From Entomortierella parvispora (taxonomy: Eukaryota; Mortierellomycota; Mortierellomycetes; Mortierellales; Mortierellaceae): a DNA stretch of 64,000 nucleotides. The position numbers and the translations under genes were made by a program. The stretch spans positions 1,922,001 to 1,986,000 of the forward strand of contig OY752149.1 of assembly GCA_963573315.1 (NCBI GenBank), read 5' to 3'. The notes under the pieces are model-generated. The model worked only from the letters and a program-made list of their open reading frames with translations. It had not been told where the DNA came from and searched no databases. Of this stretch, positions 1 to 15,463 are shown one piece after another (position 1 is the first letter of the stretch; every line of letters begins with the position of its first letter).

Positions 1-72
1 AAGTTGGTTAAAGGCAAGGGCGAGAAGGAACACCAGGCTGTGCGTCTGATGTTGGAAGCACTTTCCAAGTAA
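1..72 (+). CDS. 3' end of an unidentified protein-coding gene
   Basis: Frame 1 is open from the first base to a TAA at 70-72 and encodes 23 residues, rich in Lys and Glu and ending LEALSK. The helical, charged tail looks like a genuine C terminus, and an A-rich stretch follows the stop. The rest of the gene lies outside the window, so no function can be given. Confidence 0.5.
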   Translation, partial: KLVKGKGEKEHQAVRLMLEALSK

Positions 73-462
73 AAAAAAACCATGAAGACAAACGTCGACG
101 GCTCTTTCTATTGGAGCTCCCCTATATCTTTTCTTTAGCATAGCATGTACCAGCATCCTTTCTTTTCACTCTTTTCATTATCACCATTAAAACTACTGAA
201 CCCAAAGACAACCATTTCATCCTGTGCTTATTTGTAAGATGTGATCCATGCAACACCACTCGAGTGCACGTGCGCCGCATCACATGCGGAATGGGCTGAA
301 ATTATCAGAGACGATCCCTTTTTTTTTTTTTTTCTTCTCTTTTCTTCTCTCAACTCCCACACTTCTTTACTCAGCCCGCGTCAGCCTTTTCGCCAGCCTG
401 TGGACAGTGGCCTCAGGACAACCATCCCAACTCTTTATCCCCACACAGTTTTGCTTGTCTTC
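73..462. promoter_or_regulatory. Intergenic region and leader of the DUF1647-like gene
   Basis: This stretch holds the 3' flank of the preceding gene and the presumed promoter and leader of the next. It contains a pyrimidine-rich run with a T15 tract near 318-333. I see no convincing coding sequence here. Confidence 0.4.
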
Positions 463-2202
463 ATGTCGCTGTCCCTCTCTTTCCTCAGGCCGGCTCTGAT
501 CCTTGTCACGTTCCTAACAGCGTTTGGATTTCTCCAGTTTTCCCTATACAACTTTGGTAAATCGAAGGGTTGCGTTTACCCGGGAGAAAGCGACCTGCTT
601 TGTTTTGAGAGAAAGCAAAGACGAGTCTCTATCTAAACCCTCCCTCTTTTCATGTACTTAGACAAGTCCGAAAACAACCCAAACATCTCGAGGAAACAAA
701 AAGAAGGACAAGACTTTGGAAGAGGAAGAAAAAATGATCCTGGGCCAAACCTGTTGGATATGAAGAATCCACCTCGACGACTTCAAGTACCTCTGACGAT
801 CGTGACTGCAGCCAGTGAGAACCATCTGTGTTCATTAGAAGCGTTCTTATACGATCTGGATCGGGTTTTTGCTCAGATGGGATTCAATCGAAGGTTGGCC
901 TTGTTGGAGTCGGAAAAAGGCGGTTCAAGACCAGGATCCGGATCAGAATCGGAGGGATGGTCCAAGAAAATGAAAATCAAGAGTTTGAAAAGGCTAAGAG
1001 AACGGATCCAGAATGGACTGAGGTATATCGAGACCAGTCCAGATTTGGCGTTCCTCCGGAAAAATGCAAAAGCTGGGAAGGAAAAGGAGTTTGTTACAAA
1101 AAAGAAAAACAGGATACGAGAACGGCAGGCTGACAAAGATGACATGGAAGAAGATGGCGACGACGATCAAGTCACCCAGGACCAGGACCAGGACCAGGAC
1201 GAAGAAAGTGGTGACGACGACGACGGAGAGGACGAAGTCTGGCCCAGGCTGATTGTTTACAACATGGGCATGGGCATCAAAGCGCGAAAACTAAGACGCT
1301 TCCAGGCTCTCATCGAAGCCGGCTATATCGACGAACTGTACGACTTTGACTTTGATGAGCATCCAGACTTTTGGCGACTGGGCACGTCGACCCGCGGACA
1401 GTATGGATGGAAGGCCGGGATCCAAGAGGAAATCAGCCAAAGAATGCTGGCCCAACCAACCAAGGGCAAGGACAAAGTTGGGATCGACGTGTCCACAAGT
1501 ACAGAAAAATCCAGACTACGCAAGAGCAAAGTCCTTCCTTCAGACAATACTAAAAACGGCGGCACTCGTCCAGAGCACCGCTTGGTTTCCAACCATGCCC
1601 GAGTAGCCAGAGATGAACATTCTTCACAGCAACAACACCAACAACCAAAGGGACCAGAAATTCTTCTTTGGCTCGATTCTGGGGATCGCATCTCATTACC
1701 CCTCTTACGATGGCTCCCTTCTTCTGCCTCCCTTTCTCAATTGGGGGTCTGGACCCCTCAATCCCAGGACACGTTCCAAAAATGGACCCATCCAGGTTTA
1801 TTAGAGTACTTTGATGACTCGATGGACAACTTTGCACAGGGCGAGACCAACTGCAATGGCGCCGTGATGGCTTGGGATCTCAACTACCGTGGTCTCCAAA
1901 GTATCAACCACTATCGTGATCAATCCTTGTCTGGCAACAATCTCTTTCTGGACTGGATTGCTTGTGCAAGAGACGAGGCTTGTATTGCCCCCGAGGGGTC
2001 TTCTCGCGAGAACCATCGGCAAGATCAGGCCGCATTGACATATCTGATCAAGAAACATTTTAATAGTACGTCCACTCCAGTCCTTGAGGGCCAGGATCAG
2101 GTTTGCTTTGGCATGCCCACCCAGTTTGGGATTCTTGTGAACCAGGATCGGCATTGCAAGGAGAGCATTGAAAGAAATCCCAATCGTGTCAAATCTGATT
2201 AA
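463..2202 (+). CDS. DUF1647-like type II membrane protein, putative Golgi glycosyltransferase-like
   Basis: Exons 463-556 and 662-2202 give 544 residues. The intron (557-661) starts GTAAAT and ends TACTTAG, and the split codon reads Asp in frame. Exon 1 supplies a short cytosolic tail and one hydrophobic anchor at residues 9-29, so the protein is probably a type II membrane protein of the secretory pathway. The lumenal part has LTIVTAASENH near residue 75, an acidic Gln/Asp-rich insert near 195-222, PRLIVYNMG near 226 and LLWLDSGDRIS near 367. That order matches the DUF1647 family, which resembles nucleotide-sugar glycosyltransferases. The fold and the missing activity data are family knowledge; donor and acceptor are unknown. 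The gene is convergent with GPI, with 142 bp between the stops. Confidence 0.75.
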
Positions 2203-2344
2203 AAAAGTATATGTTATGTACAATGCTGAGTGGTTTATTTTCTCCGGGTAAACAGCTGGGTGACCCAGGAATCCAAGAGTCAAAGAGAGGAGGGCATGGG
2301 CGAAATTCGGTGGGTCCCAGCTCTCAAAGTTTGGAGAGTCCAAT

Positions 2345-4218
<1,874 letters not shown>

Positions 4219-5335
4219 GTCTGATGACGAGAGGGTGGAGGTGGGGTGGGGTGGGGGATGGAGCAATGGGGGATGAGGAATGAAGAGAAGAAGGAAGAAA
4301 AAGAAGAGAAAAAAGAAACAAAAAAAAAAGAGCAGATAAAGTGAAAAAAGACGTCTGCTACGCAGGAGCATCATCATCACTGTAGTGTTATTATCATCCC
4401 GCAATCGCGGGTTGCTGCAAACACCGCTCTTTGCTCTTTTCGCTTTCACCTTTACTTTTCTGTTTTCTCGTTTCTCGATCTGCTCACTATCGGTCTGTCG
4501 ATCTGCTGCGTCCTTTCATCCTTTCGTCCCAACTGCCCCTCTGTACCCGCCCATCCCTCTTCCAATTCACCAATCTCTGGCACGGAGAGACCGTCATTTT
4601 GCCTTAGGTTTTGGCTTCAAGACACGTCTCAACAACCCACCAACGTCCGTCCCCAGTCTGTTTCCAAAATGGTCCCCGCCAGAACCCCACAACTTGCCAA
4701 CCTATTCTCGCCCAACCACGCCCCACGTCTACTTACAAGTACACTGCCCGCCCGCCCGCTTTCTCTCTCTCGCACATACAAAAATGAGCATAGAAACAAC
4801 CAGGGCAGGTGTAAAGTCCTTTGTGCTACTCGGTGTATTTGTCAACACCAAGGAACCCCACCAAAAATATTATCAATCAGCTGGGACATTTAAAAGGCCG
4901 GTGCGAAGACGGTCGCCATGACTAGTAGGAGTAATCGCACCAAGAGTGATGGAGCGTGCGTGCGCACAGCTACATAGTCGGCTAGTGCGGCGTAGTGGGG
5001 AAGGGCTTTCCGAAAGAAGATGCCAAAAAGCTGCCTCCTGATAACGGAAACAAAAATCGAAGCGTTGGGTTTCGTTTGCCCCGTTTGGGTTGGGGGATTA
5101 GTTTCTACACGTCCGATAACGACGATCAAAAATCTAATCTTTTCTTTTTTTCATTTGCTCTTTTCTGATTGCAAAGAGAACAAAACAAAAAAAGGGCGGC
5201 AACACGGCAATAAAAATCATTTTAGTTTTTATGTGAGGAGAAAGAGGGGTTTGCTGTGCGCTGGCAGTTCAACTTTCTATCGTCTAACATCGGTCTATAC
5301 AAAAAATTCGAGCAAAGAGGAGGGGAAGGCCCTGT
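4219..5335. promoter_or_regulatory. Intergenic region between GPI and phosphoglycerate mutase
   Basis: This holds the GPI promoter and leader and the phosphoglycerate mutase 3' flank. Just upstream of the GPI start, the minus strand is strongly pyrimidine-rich (about 4219-4340), as in many strongly expressed fungal genes. The open frames crossing it on the plus strand are low in complexity and resemble no protein. Confidence 0.5.
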
Positions 5336-7286
5336 TTACTCTTGGAGCAAGCTCTGTCCGTTCATCTCGGCGGGGATATCCAAGCCCATAACCTTCAACA
5401 TTGTGGGGGCAACGTCGCAGAGCGCTCCCTTGTAGTCGCTGAACTTGTGCTCCTTGCTCGTCATCACAAAAGGCACACGCGCACAGGTGTGGGCGGTGTG
5501 AGGGGTCGAAAAGTCGTCCGACAACATCTTTTCAGCATTACCATGGTCGGCAGTGATGAACAAGATGTAGTTGTGCTTTACGCAGGCCTCGTAAATCGTT
5601 CCAATGGCAGCATCCGTGGCCTCAACTCCCTTGATGGCGGCCTCGTAGATTCCAGTGTGTCCAACCATATCAGGAGGGGCAAAGTTGCACATGACAAAGG
5701 GGTACTTGCCAGTGGCAATCTCCTCGGCAACCTTGTCTCCCACAGCCTGAGCAGACATCTCGGGCTTCAAGTCGTAGGTGGCCACCTTGGGTGAAGGGAT
5801 CAGATCGCGGTGCTCTCCCTCGAACTGGGCTTCAGTACCGCCGTTGAAGAAAAAGGTAACGTGAGCATATTTCTCGGTCTCGGCAACGTGGCATTGGGCA
5901 ACGTGCTTCTTGGACAACCACTCAGCGAGGACGTTGGTCATGGACTGAGCAGGGAAAGCCACAGGGAAGGGGAAGTCACCCTTGTACTGGGACATGGTGG
6001 TGATGTGGAGGTTCTTGGGAAGCTTGACTTCCATGGGGGGAGGTGCAATTCCCAAAACAGAAGAGATCTCGCGCATGCGATCAGAGCGGTAGTTGAAGCA
6101 GAAGACGGTATCGTCGTCGCGAATCAAGCCGTCCTTGTTGACAATGATGGGCTTCAAGAACTCGTCAGTGATATCCTTGCTGTAGTTATCTTCGATAGCC
6201 TAGCAAGTGCATGAGGTGAGATTGTTAGGTACTGATAAGACAAACAGCGTGAGCAGCAGTAGCAATTGAAGTACCTGGACAGGGTCGTTCGTCTCCTCGC
6301 CGACTCCGCTGACAAGACCATCGACAGCAATCTTGATTCTCTCCCAACGCTTATCGCGATCCATAGCGTAGTAGCGACCGGTGATGGTGGCCAACTTTCC
6401 GTACTTGATTTCATCCATCTTCTCCAACAATTGCTTCAAGTATCCAGAGGCAGAGCGAGGGGAAGTGTCGCGTCCATCGCCGAAAAAGTGAATGTAGACC
6501 TCGGGTACCTGGGCCTCCTTGGCAGCATCCAAAAGAGCAAAGAGGTGGTTGATGTGACTGTGGACACCTCCGTCAGAGATCTATGGTCGATTGCAAGAGA
6601 TTAGGGACAGATCGCGTGGGAGGACAGATCATTCGACGGCAATTGCTTTGTCCTTACCAAGCCCATAAGGTGGAGACGGCCATTGCCGGCCTTGGCGTGT
6701 TCGAAGGAGGCCTTGATGTTCTCCAGTTGTCCAAACTGCTTCTTGGAGGCAGCAAGATCGATACGGACAATGTCCTGAGGAAGAGCAGTCAATCCAGCAC
6801 CAAACAAACAAGAACGTGTGTTAGTGGCTATCGATCGAAATGAATAGAATATCGTTGGGGGAGATATAGAGATATGCATTGTTTGGATGTGTTTCCCCCT
6901 GGTCCCCTGTCTCTTTTGCCCGGTTGTGTGAGAATGACCTCATCTCACGTCGGACAGGGAGGAGGCGAACAAGGCCATCATGAACTGGTTTAGTCTGCTC
7001 AGATAACAAGAATCCGGTTGCTGTTTCTTCCTACCTGGTAGACAACACGACCAGCACCGACGTTCAGGTGTCCGACCTCAGAGTTACCCATGAGGCCATC
7101 GGGGAGACCGACGTCGAGACCGTGCGCACCGAGGGTGGTGAAGGGGTACTCCTTCTCGAGCATGTCCATGTAGGGAGTTTTGGCATTGCGGATGGCATCA
7201 CCGCGGGTGTCTGCCTCGGGGGAGATTCCCCAACCGTCAATGACGATGCAGACGACGTTGTGCTTGACCGATGCAGCGTTGGTCAT
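5336..7286 (-). CDS. 2,3-bisphosphoglycerate-independent phosphoglycerate mutase
   Basis: Converts 3-phosphoglycerate to 2-phosphoglycerate in lower glycolysis with two metal ions and a phosphoserine intermediate. Exons 7286-7035, 6774-6658, 6580-6275 and 6199-5336 are all phase 0 and give 512 residues, the usual length. Alkaline-phosphatase-superfamily metal ligands are visible: Asp17 in VIDGWG, the nucleophile Ser69 in MGNSEVGH, and TADHGN followed by PHTAHT in the last exon. HFFGDGRDT (near 154) and [11 protein letters not shown] line the substrate site. This enzyme is unrelated to the cofactor-dependent Gpm1 of yeast. The start is 342 bp from a divergent flavoprotein gene, so the promoter may be shared. 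Confidence 0.96.
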
Positions 7287-7627
7287 GATGAAGAATGGAG
7301 GGAGGGAGGGAAGGAGGGAGGGAGAGGACGAGGGGGGATTGATTGAGAGAGCGAAAGGAAAGAAGGAAAGAAAAGGAAAAAAAAAAGACGAGTGTCTCGC
7401 ATCCCTTTTGTGTCCCTTCCGTTCCCTGCACTCCTCCTGCACACAGCAGCGAGAACGAAAAGACAGGCCGACAGGCACAAAGAGAGAGCAAAGCCACCGT
7501 TCCCTTTGTTCCCTTCACGTTCCTGTGCTGCTGCTCCCACATGCATGTGTTGCATTCATTGCTTTGTCCATCCTCTTCCTTCTTCCTCTTCTTCATTCCT
7601 CCTCCTCCTCCATCAACACATCCCGCC
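7287..7627. promoter_or_regulatory. Divergent promoter region, phosphoglycerate mutase / Cyc2-like gene
   Basis: A 341-bp gap separates two divergent start codons. It contains GGGA/GGAA purine runs at about 7290-7385 (pyrimidine-rich on the mutase coding strand) and a pyrimidine-rich stretch at 7560-7615 before the Cyc2-like ATG. No specific factor site can be assigned. Confidence 0.5.
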
Positions 7628-8887
7628 ATGATCTCCCTCTCCAGGGTCGCCTTGGCTCCTGCCCGCTCCTCTGCCTCTTTCCTCCTCCCCCGCACGACTC
7701 ACCCCTGCCAGCCTTGCTCCACCCACACCGTCCGAGGCTACTCCAAATCCCGTCCTTCCCTTCCTGCCCGCTCAAAACCGGCGCCACCACCACCCGCCAA
7801 CAGGACGGCATTCACCCACGGCGACAGCTCCCGCGCACCCCGCCCCTCTACAACCCGCAACCTGGTCACATTTGCAGCTGCCTCCGCCCTCGGAGTGGGC
7901 GCCTATATCTACCAGTGGCAAAAGCATCGATCGGGCGACATCTTCAAGAACCCCTTCACTTCCCCTGACACCCTCACCAACGAAAAGTGGACTCCCCTCC
8001 TCCTCAAAAACATCACGCCCGTCTCGGAGCACACCTCGCTCTTTGACTTTGAGCTGCCTCATCCTTGCACCATCCCCATCAGCTCGGCGATCTATGTCAA
8101 GGATGACGAGATCCAGGCTATGCGCGCCTACACGCCCGTCCACTCTACCGACGCAGAGCAGTCTTCCTTTCAGTTGTTGATCAAGCGCTATAGCGAGGGT
8201 CAAGTCTCTAGGTTTATGCATGCTGCAAGACCTGGACAAAAGATCGAAATGAGGGGGCCAGTCGTGATCTGGCCAGCAAGCCACGCTGATCTGGACCAGT
8301 GGGATGAGATCGGCATGGTAAACTTCTATCATGGACGCGTGTATTGTTGCATTCTCATGCAGGGAGTTTTCCTATTTCTGACGCGTAGCGTGTTCTTTCG
8401 GTTGACAACTTGATAGATTGCTGGAGGAACTGGGATCACTGCTGTTTTGCCCATTATCCACTCAGCATTGACCCATCCCACAAAGAAAATCAAGATCTCA
8501 CTTTTGTTCGCAGCCCAGTCTCCTGACGAGCTGTACTTCAAAGACGAACTGGATCAATTGGCAAAGACGTTCGGTGGTCGCTTTGTTGTCTCTTATGCCA
8601 TTGATAAACTCCCAGCAGAATCAACAGGATCAGAGGTCGCAACATGGACAGGTCATGTCGGATATGTGAATGCAGATATGCTCAAGGGTCTTTTGCCTGC
8701 TCCCCAACCGCAGTCTGAGGCTCCATCGGAAGGCAGCCCCACAAAGTCGATTGTGTTGGTCTGTGGGCCAGAAGTTATGGTCAAGCATGTGGCAGGTACC
8801 CGGGGTATGAGCGGACAGGAGCCAGTACGGGGCGTACTAGGTGCAATGGGATACCAGCGGGGCCAGGTTTTCCGGTTCCCAAACTGA
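7628..8887 (+). CDS. Mitochondrial Cyc2/cytochrome-b5-reductase-like FAD/NAD(P) oxidoreductase
   Basis: Exons 7628-8317 and 8417-8887 give 386 residues; the 99-nt intron is GTAAAC...GATAG, phase 0. The first 40 residues are Arg/Ser-rich without acidic residues, like a mitochondrial presequence. One hydrophobic segment at about 78-95 follows, fitting inner-membrane anchoring. The rest follows the ferredoxin-reductase fold: MRAYTPV for FAD/flavin binding, IAGGTGIT at 231-238 for the nucleotide, and a CGP motif near the C terminus before the final aromatic stretch. The presequence-anchor-reductase order fits yeast Cyc2, which supports haem attachment to cytochrome c, or the Mcr1-type b5 reductase. 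Which of the two cannot be decided by eye. Confidence 0.8.
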
Positions 8888-8999
8888 GAGAGAGCGAGCG
8901 TCGTGTGAAAGTAATAAAAGGCAGTCACTCCCATTCTCGTAAACACTTTTTTCCTTTGCTTCACATTCACCTTCCTACCAGTCAACCACCAACACCGAC

Positions 9000-11107
9000 A
9001 TGCACTACAGAGAACGCGTGCCAGAGTTCCAGGCCATCATCATGGCCGGATACGGCAATGGGTAATTACATGCATGCCCATGCACCTGCACATGACAGCT
9101 GTCTGCAAGAGATGGATGAGCTTCAACCCTCGACTGTGCTCACTCACGTTCATGCAATCGCGCCGCTAGATTGTACCCATTGACCGAAGAAAACAACATG
9201 CCCAAGGCTCTACTTCCCATCGTCAACCAGCCAATGATCTCATACCAGCTGTCTTGGCTCGAGTCATCGGGTGTCCATGGTACTGTCTCTATTTTCAAAA
9301 GCGCTGCTGCCCTTGGACTTGCCTCGATACGAGTGGTTCTCGCCGGAGAATACAACGCTAACCAATACCGCCCGTGCTTGTTTGCAATAGATGTCATCGT
9401 CGTTAGCTTAAAGTCAGGATCGGACAAACTGGGACACTACTTGAAGAAGGTCTATGAGGGACCATTGCGCATCAGCATTGAAATTGTGGACGACAACACT
9501 GGAACTGCCGATGCTTTGGCGTCAATCAAGGATAAGATCAAGGTAGACAGACACAGACCATCCTCCTCCTAGTGGATGTCAACCACATGGCGCTGGAAGA
9601 GAGACAGAGGGAAATGGACTGGATCAGGTTTATTGAATCTATTTCTTTCTCGAATCCCTAGACCGACTTTTTGGTTATCAGCTGTGACCTCATGACGGAC
9701 CTTATACCACACCAGTTCTTGGATATGCATCGTTCTGAGGATCCTACTGTCACAGCGTTGTTCTTTGAGCCCAGTAAAGGAGAGGGCGGACCATCGGGAT
9801 CGAGCAAAGTCAAGGGTATGCCCTCCAAAGCAATTTTTGGATTTTTTACTTTTTGGATTTTTGCATGCTACAAGGTCGTTGCTGATGAGTCATCAGGACT
9901 CAAAAAATATCCGTTTAGTACCCTTGTTTGACTTTTTCCCCCGTAAAACACCATAGACGTTACGCAGTACATTGGAGTCGATGCCAGCAACTCTCAATTG
10001 GTGTACTTGAACAACGCAGACTCGATGGCTGAGGACGAGTTCTCATTAAGGATTTCGCTGCTGAACAGACACCCAGTCATGAACATTAGTCGATTGTTGC
10101 AGGACGGTCATTTGTACGTGTTCAAGCGCTGGGTCGTTGACTTGATCTCTGTTGTTTCACAAAAGAGAACCATGGCCAGTTTGAAGGAACACGTCTTGCC
10201 ATTGTTGGTCAAGAGTCAGTACCAGAAGGTCTTGGCCGATCGTGAGGGCGTCACCAAAGGTATGGATCTTTGACGGATTTTTTTCTTTGGACATTGAACT
10301 TCAGGCACAGAAATTGACAAAAAGCAAAGAAAGGGTATACTAAACGAACCACTCTTGACATTTCCTTTGGTTAGCTGTTGAGGCATCCTTGGCGGCCCAC
10401 CCCAATACACAAAAATTGGCCTTGAATCTTTCTACAACCCAGCCAAGTGTCACAGAGGAGGAAGGCGACAGGGAAGACAGAGATGAGGATGAGCAGACTG
10501 GCGAATGGAAGAGTCCAGTCCACTGCAAGGCGTTTGTGCTGCCCAGGGAGATTTACTGCGGACGTGCCAACTCGATCCCCAACTACTTTGAGGTCAACCG
10601 TTATGTAGGTGTTTCGTGTCTTTTGACAATTCGCATATTGTGGAGAGGAATGGGCTATTCTAAAGTAATTTCTAATACTGTCGTCCATGTCTCTCTCTCT
10701 CTCTCTCTTTTCATATTTTCTATTGCATTCTTTTTCCGACTCAACAACAGTACACAAAGACCACGGATAAGGTCAGGAACCCAGGAGCTTCCAGCCAAGT
10801 GCAGACCCAGGTTGGAGCGGATTCGTTGATTGGCGATGATACCAAGCTTGGAGAGAGGTCCTCGGTGAAGAAGTCGACCTTGGGATCTCATGTTACTGTT
10901 GGAAAGAACGTCAAGATTGTCAACTCGATCATCATGGACCATGCTATTCTGGAGGACAACGTCAAGGTCGAGGGATGCATCATCTGTGCAGGCTCCAAGA
11001 TTTGCGAAAAGTCGGCACTCAAGGACTGTGAGGTCGGTGGTGGATTCAGGGTCGAGAAGGAAACGACGGCCAGGAACGAACAGCTCGTTGACTTCCAAGA
11101 GCAGTAA
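9000..11107 (+). CDS. GCD1: Translation initiation factor eIF2B subunit gamma
   Basis: A subunit of the eIF2 guanine-nucleotide exchange factor, working with epsilon in the catalytic subcomplex. Exons 9000-9061, 9170-9279, 9391-9542, 9662-9815, 9957-10259, 10375-10604 and 10751-11107 give 455 residues. The N-terminal pyrophosphorylase-like domain shows AIIMAGYGNGLYPLT, MPKALLPIVNQPMI and DFLVISCDLMTD. The C terminus has left-handed beta-helix repeats (IGDDTKLGERSSVKKSTLG and following), as in other family members. An acidic linker lies in exon 6. Exon 4/5 is uncertain: an extra exon at about 9874-9916 is also possible. The ATG is only 112 bp after the previous stop. Degraded fragments of this gene recur at 21.2 and 26.6 kb. 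Confidence 0.92.
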
Positions 11108-12329
11108 AAGAAGAACAATTGTAGATAGAGAAGTGAAATACAGCTCGAGGCTTCGACTATTAATACTTTCAACAAAGCCAGCCGTAGAATTCTCTTTGAC
11201 CCTCAACTTGTCTGACTTCCCTGGCACACATTCTGATTTTTAGCATCCTTCCCCGTTTTTTCCACCCTGCAGGCATCTAACCCCATCTTTTGCAATTCCA
11301 CCTACCACTCTCGTCTTCCATTTTCCTGCATCTCTTGCTGTCTTCCATTGATGGTATCCAGTGATGTTGTCTCCGGTGTTGTTCCGTGCCCTTACTACCA
11401 GCCATCCCGCTCTTCCCACACTGTAGTCCCTTAAAGTCTCCCTGGTATGTTCTTTCTGGTTATGGGGTCAAGGTTTGTTTGTGAAATAAGAGGAAGAACT
11501 AGGAGCCCTGTCAACCTCAGAGAAATTGAGGTATTTTGCCCTCTTCAAATATAAAAGAAGCCCCGCCTACCCCCACTAACCAGCATTCTCTTCCAGACAA
11601 CAGACTTGCGACCGCACTCGAAACAACTTCAACAACTACTACAAGAGCCCCCGTCAAAGCATTCCATCATCTACGGTATCATTTCCTCCAGAAGACTTTG
11701 AATACCTCGAATATCAGCGTGGAGGAGGTGGGGGGTGGTCACAAGCTCCAACAGCAGTAAAGTTGTGGGATGAAGATGTCAGTTGGCGCGACCCCCGCGC
11801 AGAAGCCAGACTGGGGTAAAGGGCGCGGCCTACCCTAGAGACCTGTGTTCGGGCTTGCGGCATCCTACTCACCAGGTCCATCCACTTGGCACCTGGAATG
11901 GTACGCAATCAAAGCAAAGAAGCATCAGAGAAGAGAAAATCGTCAGTCTCTGCGTGTCATACACACAACGTCTCGGGCGAAGCAGCGGTGGTTCGACCAG
12001 CTTGCTTCTGGGCTAGCATGCGTCTTCTTTTCTTTCGCTCCTCATTCTCATTCTTCATTCAATCCCGCGCATTCGATCATCGACATTCACTTATTCCGCA
12101 AATCGGTATTCTCTCCTTCACCCCGCTCTCACTCTCTGCTTTTTTTTAGGTAGGCTGCCCTCGAGCGCAGGTGGAAAGGGATCCGTGCTGGAACGACACT
12201 GATTCGATAGAATGAAGCTGACCGTGCATCCTCGGCAAACTAGACACTGCTTGCCCTGCCTGTTTTTACCTGTGCTTAGAAAAGCAAGATCAGAAACAAA
12301 ATTGTCGCTTGGTCGAGACCCGAAAACGA
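11108..12329. other. Intergenic region at the left edge of the accessory island
   Basis: After the eIF2B-gamma stop I find no gene I can support. A 74-codon frame at 11536-11760 is Thr/Pro/Gln-rich without a recognisable domain, and nearby frames are short and overlapping. The area marks the change from compact housekeeping genes to pseudogene-rich sequence. Confidence 0.4.
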
Positions 12330-13573
<1,244 letters not shown>

Positions 13574-13929
13574 TTACGATTTGACTTGATGCAACAAATA
13601 CAAACAAAAATAGCTCCTCTCGTTCGCTCTAAAGACCCAGATCATCTTCTTCTCCATCACCTCCTCTTCACTCTGAAGAACCAGCACCTCTCCTTCACTT
13701 TAAAGACCTAGCTCCACTTATTCACTCTGAGGCCCAGCTATATACCAGCTCCCGTTTGTAAAGTGGCGACCGGGTGCCGAGGAGCTAAGCGGAGAATGGC
13801 GGAATGACCACCGCGAGGATGGAGAATCTGATGGCGCCGGCGACGTGCCACTCTTGCTCATGCGAATCAGTTGGACATTCCCTTCTTGTTTTCTTGTTTA
13901 TTCCTACGGGGCAGTGCTATGTACAGAGA

Positions 13930-14340
13930 GATCCCACAAAAATGTGAATGACCTGGAGAGCATGTGTACACTCAGTGATGTCTTGGTGCCCAACCGGCCC
14001 CAAATGGCCAGATGGGTTGCTCCGAGTGCGTTTACTTCCCGTTGGAGGGCATCTACAACTCTGGCTTACAAGAATTAATTGTGGCCGTGTGCCAGGAACA
14101 GTCAGCTATTAAGGATAGAGACTTCCTGGACTTCATGAAGGGGTCAGTGGAAATGCCATTAATGTCGTCCGCGAACTAGACGTGGATTTGAGACCAATCC
14201 TGGACTTCTTATCACCTCGTGGAGCTCTCCTGGACTTGGACATGACTCTACTCACGCAACGCCTGTGCAATAGGACTACGGAGGACGGAGTGGAGACAAG
14301 AAATGCTATTTATTGTACAGCTAGATGTGATCTTATCTAG
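13930..14340 (+). pseudogene. Protein-coding remnant of unknown family
   Basis: Two long coherent stretches survive on the plus strand in shifted frames. One contains GIYNSGLQELIVAVCQEQ and then IKDRDFLDFMKG. The other contains NVVRELDVDLRPILDFLSP, LLDLDMTLLTQRL and ends CTARCDLI before a TAG near 14340. Amino-acid composition and lack of stops over about 70 codons argue for former coding sequence. No start, no full frame and no recognisable domain are left. Confidence 0.4.
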
Positions 14341-14458
14341 GTGCATTACCGTGCTGCTATATTAATGTACATTGACTTTGTACACCTGCTGTTGAAATTG
14401 CCGTGATAGTCATGGTTGTCGGCGATGATGTTGCAATTCTTGATCTCGGGGGGCACGT

Positions 14459-15463
14459 TCAACCAAACCTCTTGGTTCTATCATGTACGTTTCCACCACC
14501 AGCAGGCCAAATAAAGACGTAATCTTTTAAAAACTCGGCCTTCAGCTCGTTCTTGTCGGCGGACCAATACACCACAAACGCAGCAAATATGACAAGCATC
14601 GGTTTTCGGCCAGAATTCGCGGTTCGACCTCCATTCTTCCGAATCCAACGTCTCCGTGAAACATGGTGAACGTGGCAGTAACTCTTGTCCATGAAAACTT
14701 CTGGATTTATAGGTATCCATACGTAGGGTCTGGTAGTAGGTTGTCAAGGCGATCCTTTACGTAGCGGTTCGATAGGCGATAATGGCCGGCGATTCGTGTA
14801 GGATGTTGTGGCGGACGCCAACTCCATAGTAAAAGCCATTCTTCAGGAGTATCTCTCTGACTGTACTAGGAGAGACTCTCTCAAAGATTGAAGCTCATTG
14901 GCGATTTTAGGAGCAGAGTTTTCGCTTCCTTCCTCATTAGATCTATCGGCAATTGCAATGACTTTTTCAACCACATTGGCGTCCGATCCTGTCTTAGCTG
15001 GTCCGCGTTTGCTGTTTACAATATACCTTTTACTATCACTAAACATCTTGGCTCTGTCGCAGATCTTCTTGGAGACACCAGTTAAGGCGCTAACCTGCTC
15101 AGAAAGTCTGTTTCCGAACCTCTCTGCACCATATGCGCGCCTCCTTTGGCATCGGTTTGCAGAGAGCATCTACGATCCGTCTTTGGACTTGAATGATGAT
15201 GAAGTACTCGTTTCTGGTAATGTCTGCGCCATTGGGTAATCGGCAATTGAATGTGTCAGGAACTTGTTCGCGATCCACTTTCTTTTTTTGGTTGGTGGAG
15301 GAGGTGTTGCTTCAGTAACGCCTCTATGTGAATGATAATTGATGGTGTTCGTGATATCATTGAGGGACATAATGATAGAGGTTTCTACTGCACGCAGATG
15401 GTGGGGGAAGAGGATGACTCTCAAAACCGCGCAAAAAAATGACACCACCTTCAACTCCAGCAT
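14459..15463 (-). mobile_element. Decayed Tc1/mariner-type (IS630 superfamily) transposase
   Basis: Read on the minus strand, the order matches fungal Tc1-like transposases. A helix-turn-helix-like N terminus includes LTGVSKKICDRAKM, followed by VVEKVIAIADRS and NSAPKIANELQ. A stretch then reads REILLKNGFYYGVGVRHNIL, then a DDE-type core with MDKSYCHVHHVSRRRW and GRKPMLVIFAAF. The canonical catalytic Asp before S-Y is followed by Lys here, where relatives usually have Glu. At least three frame changes and stops break the gene. I could not find convincing terminal inverted repeats at either side, so only the transposase body is reported. Confidence 0.65.

Noticed and set aside
1323..2343. Minus-strand frames of 95-180 codons
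   Set aside because: Antisense shadows of the DUF1647-like exon.
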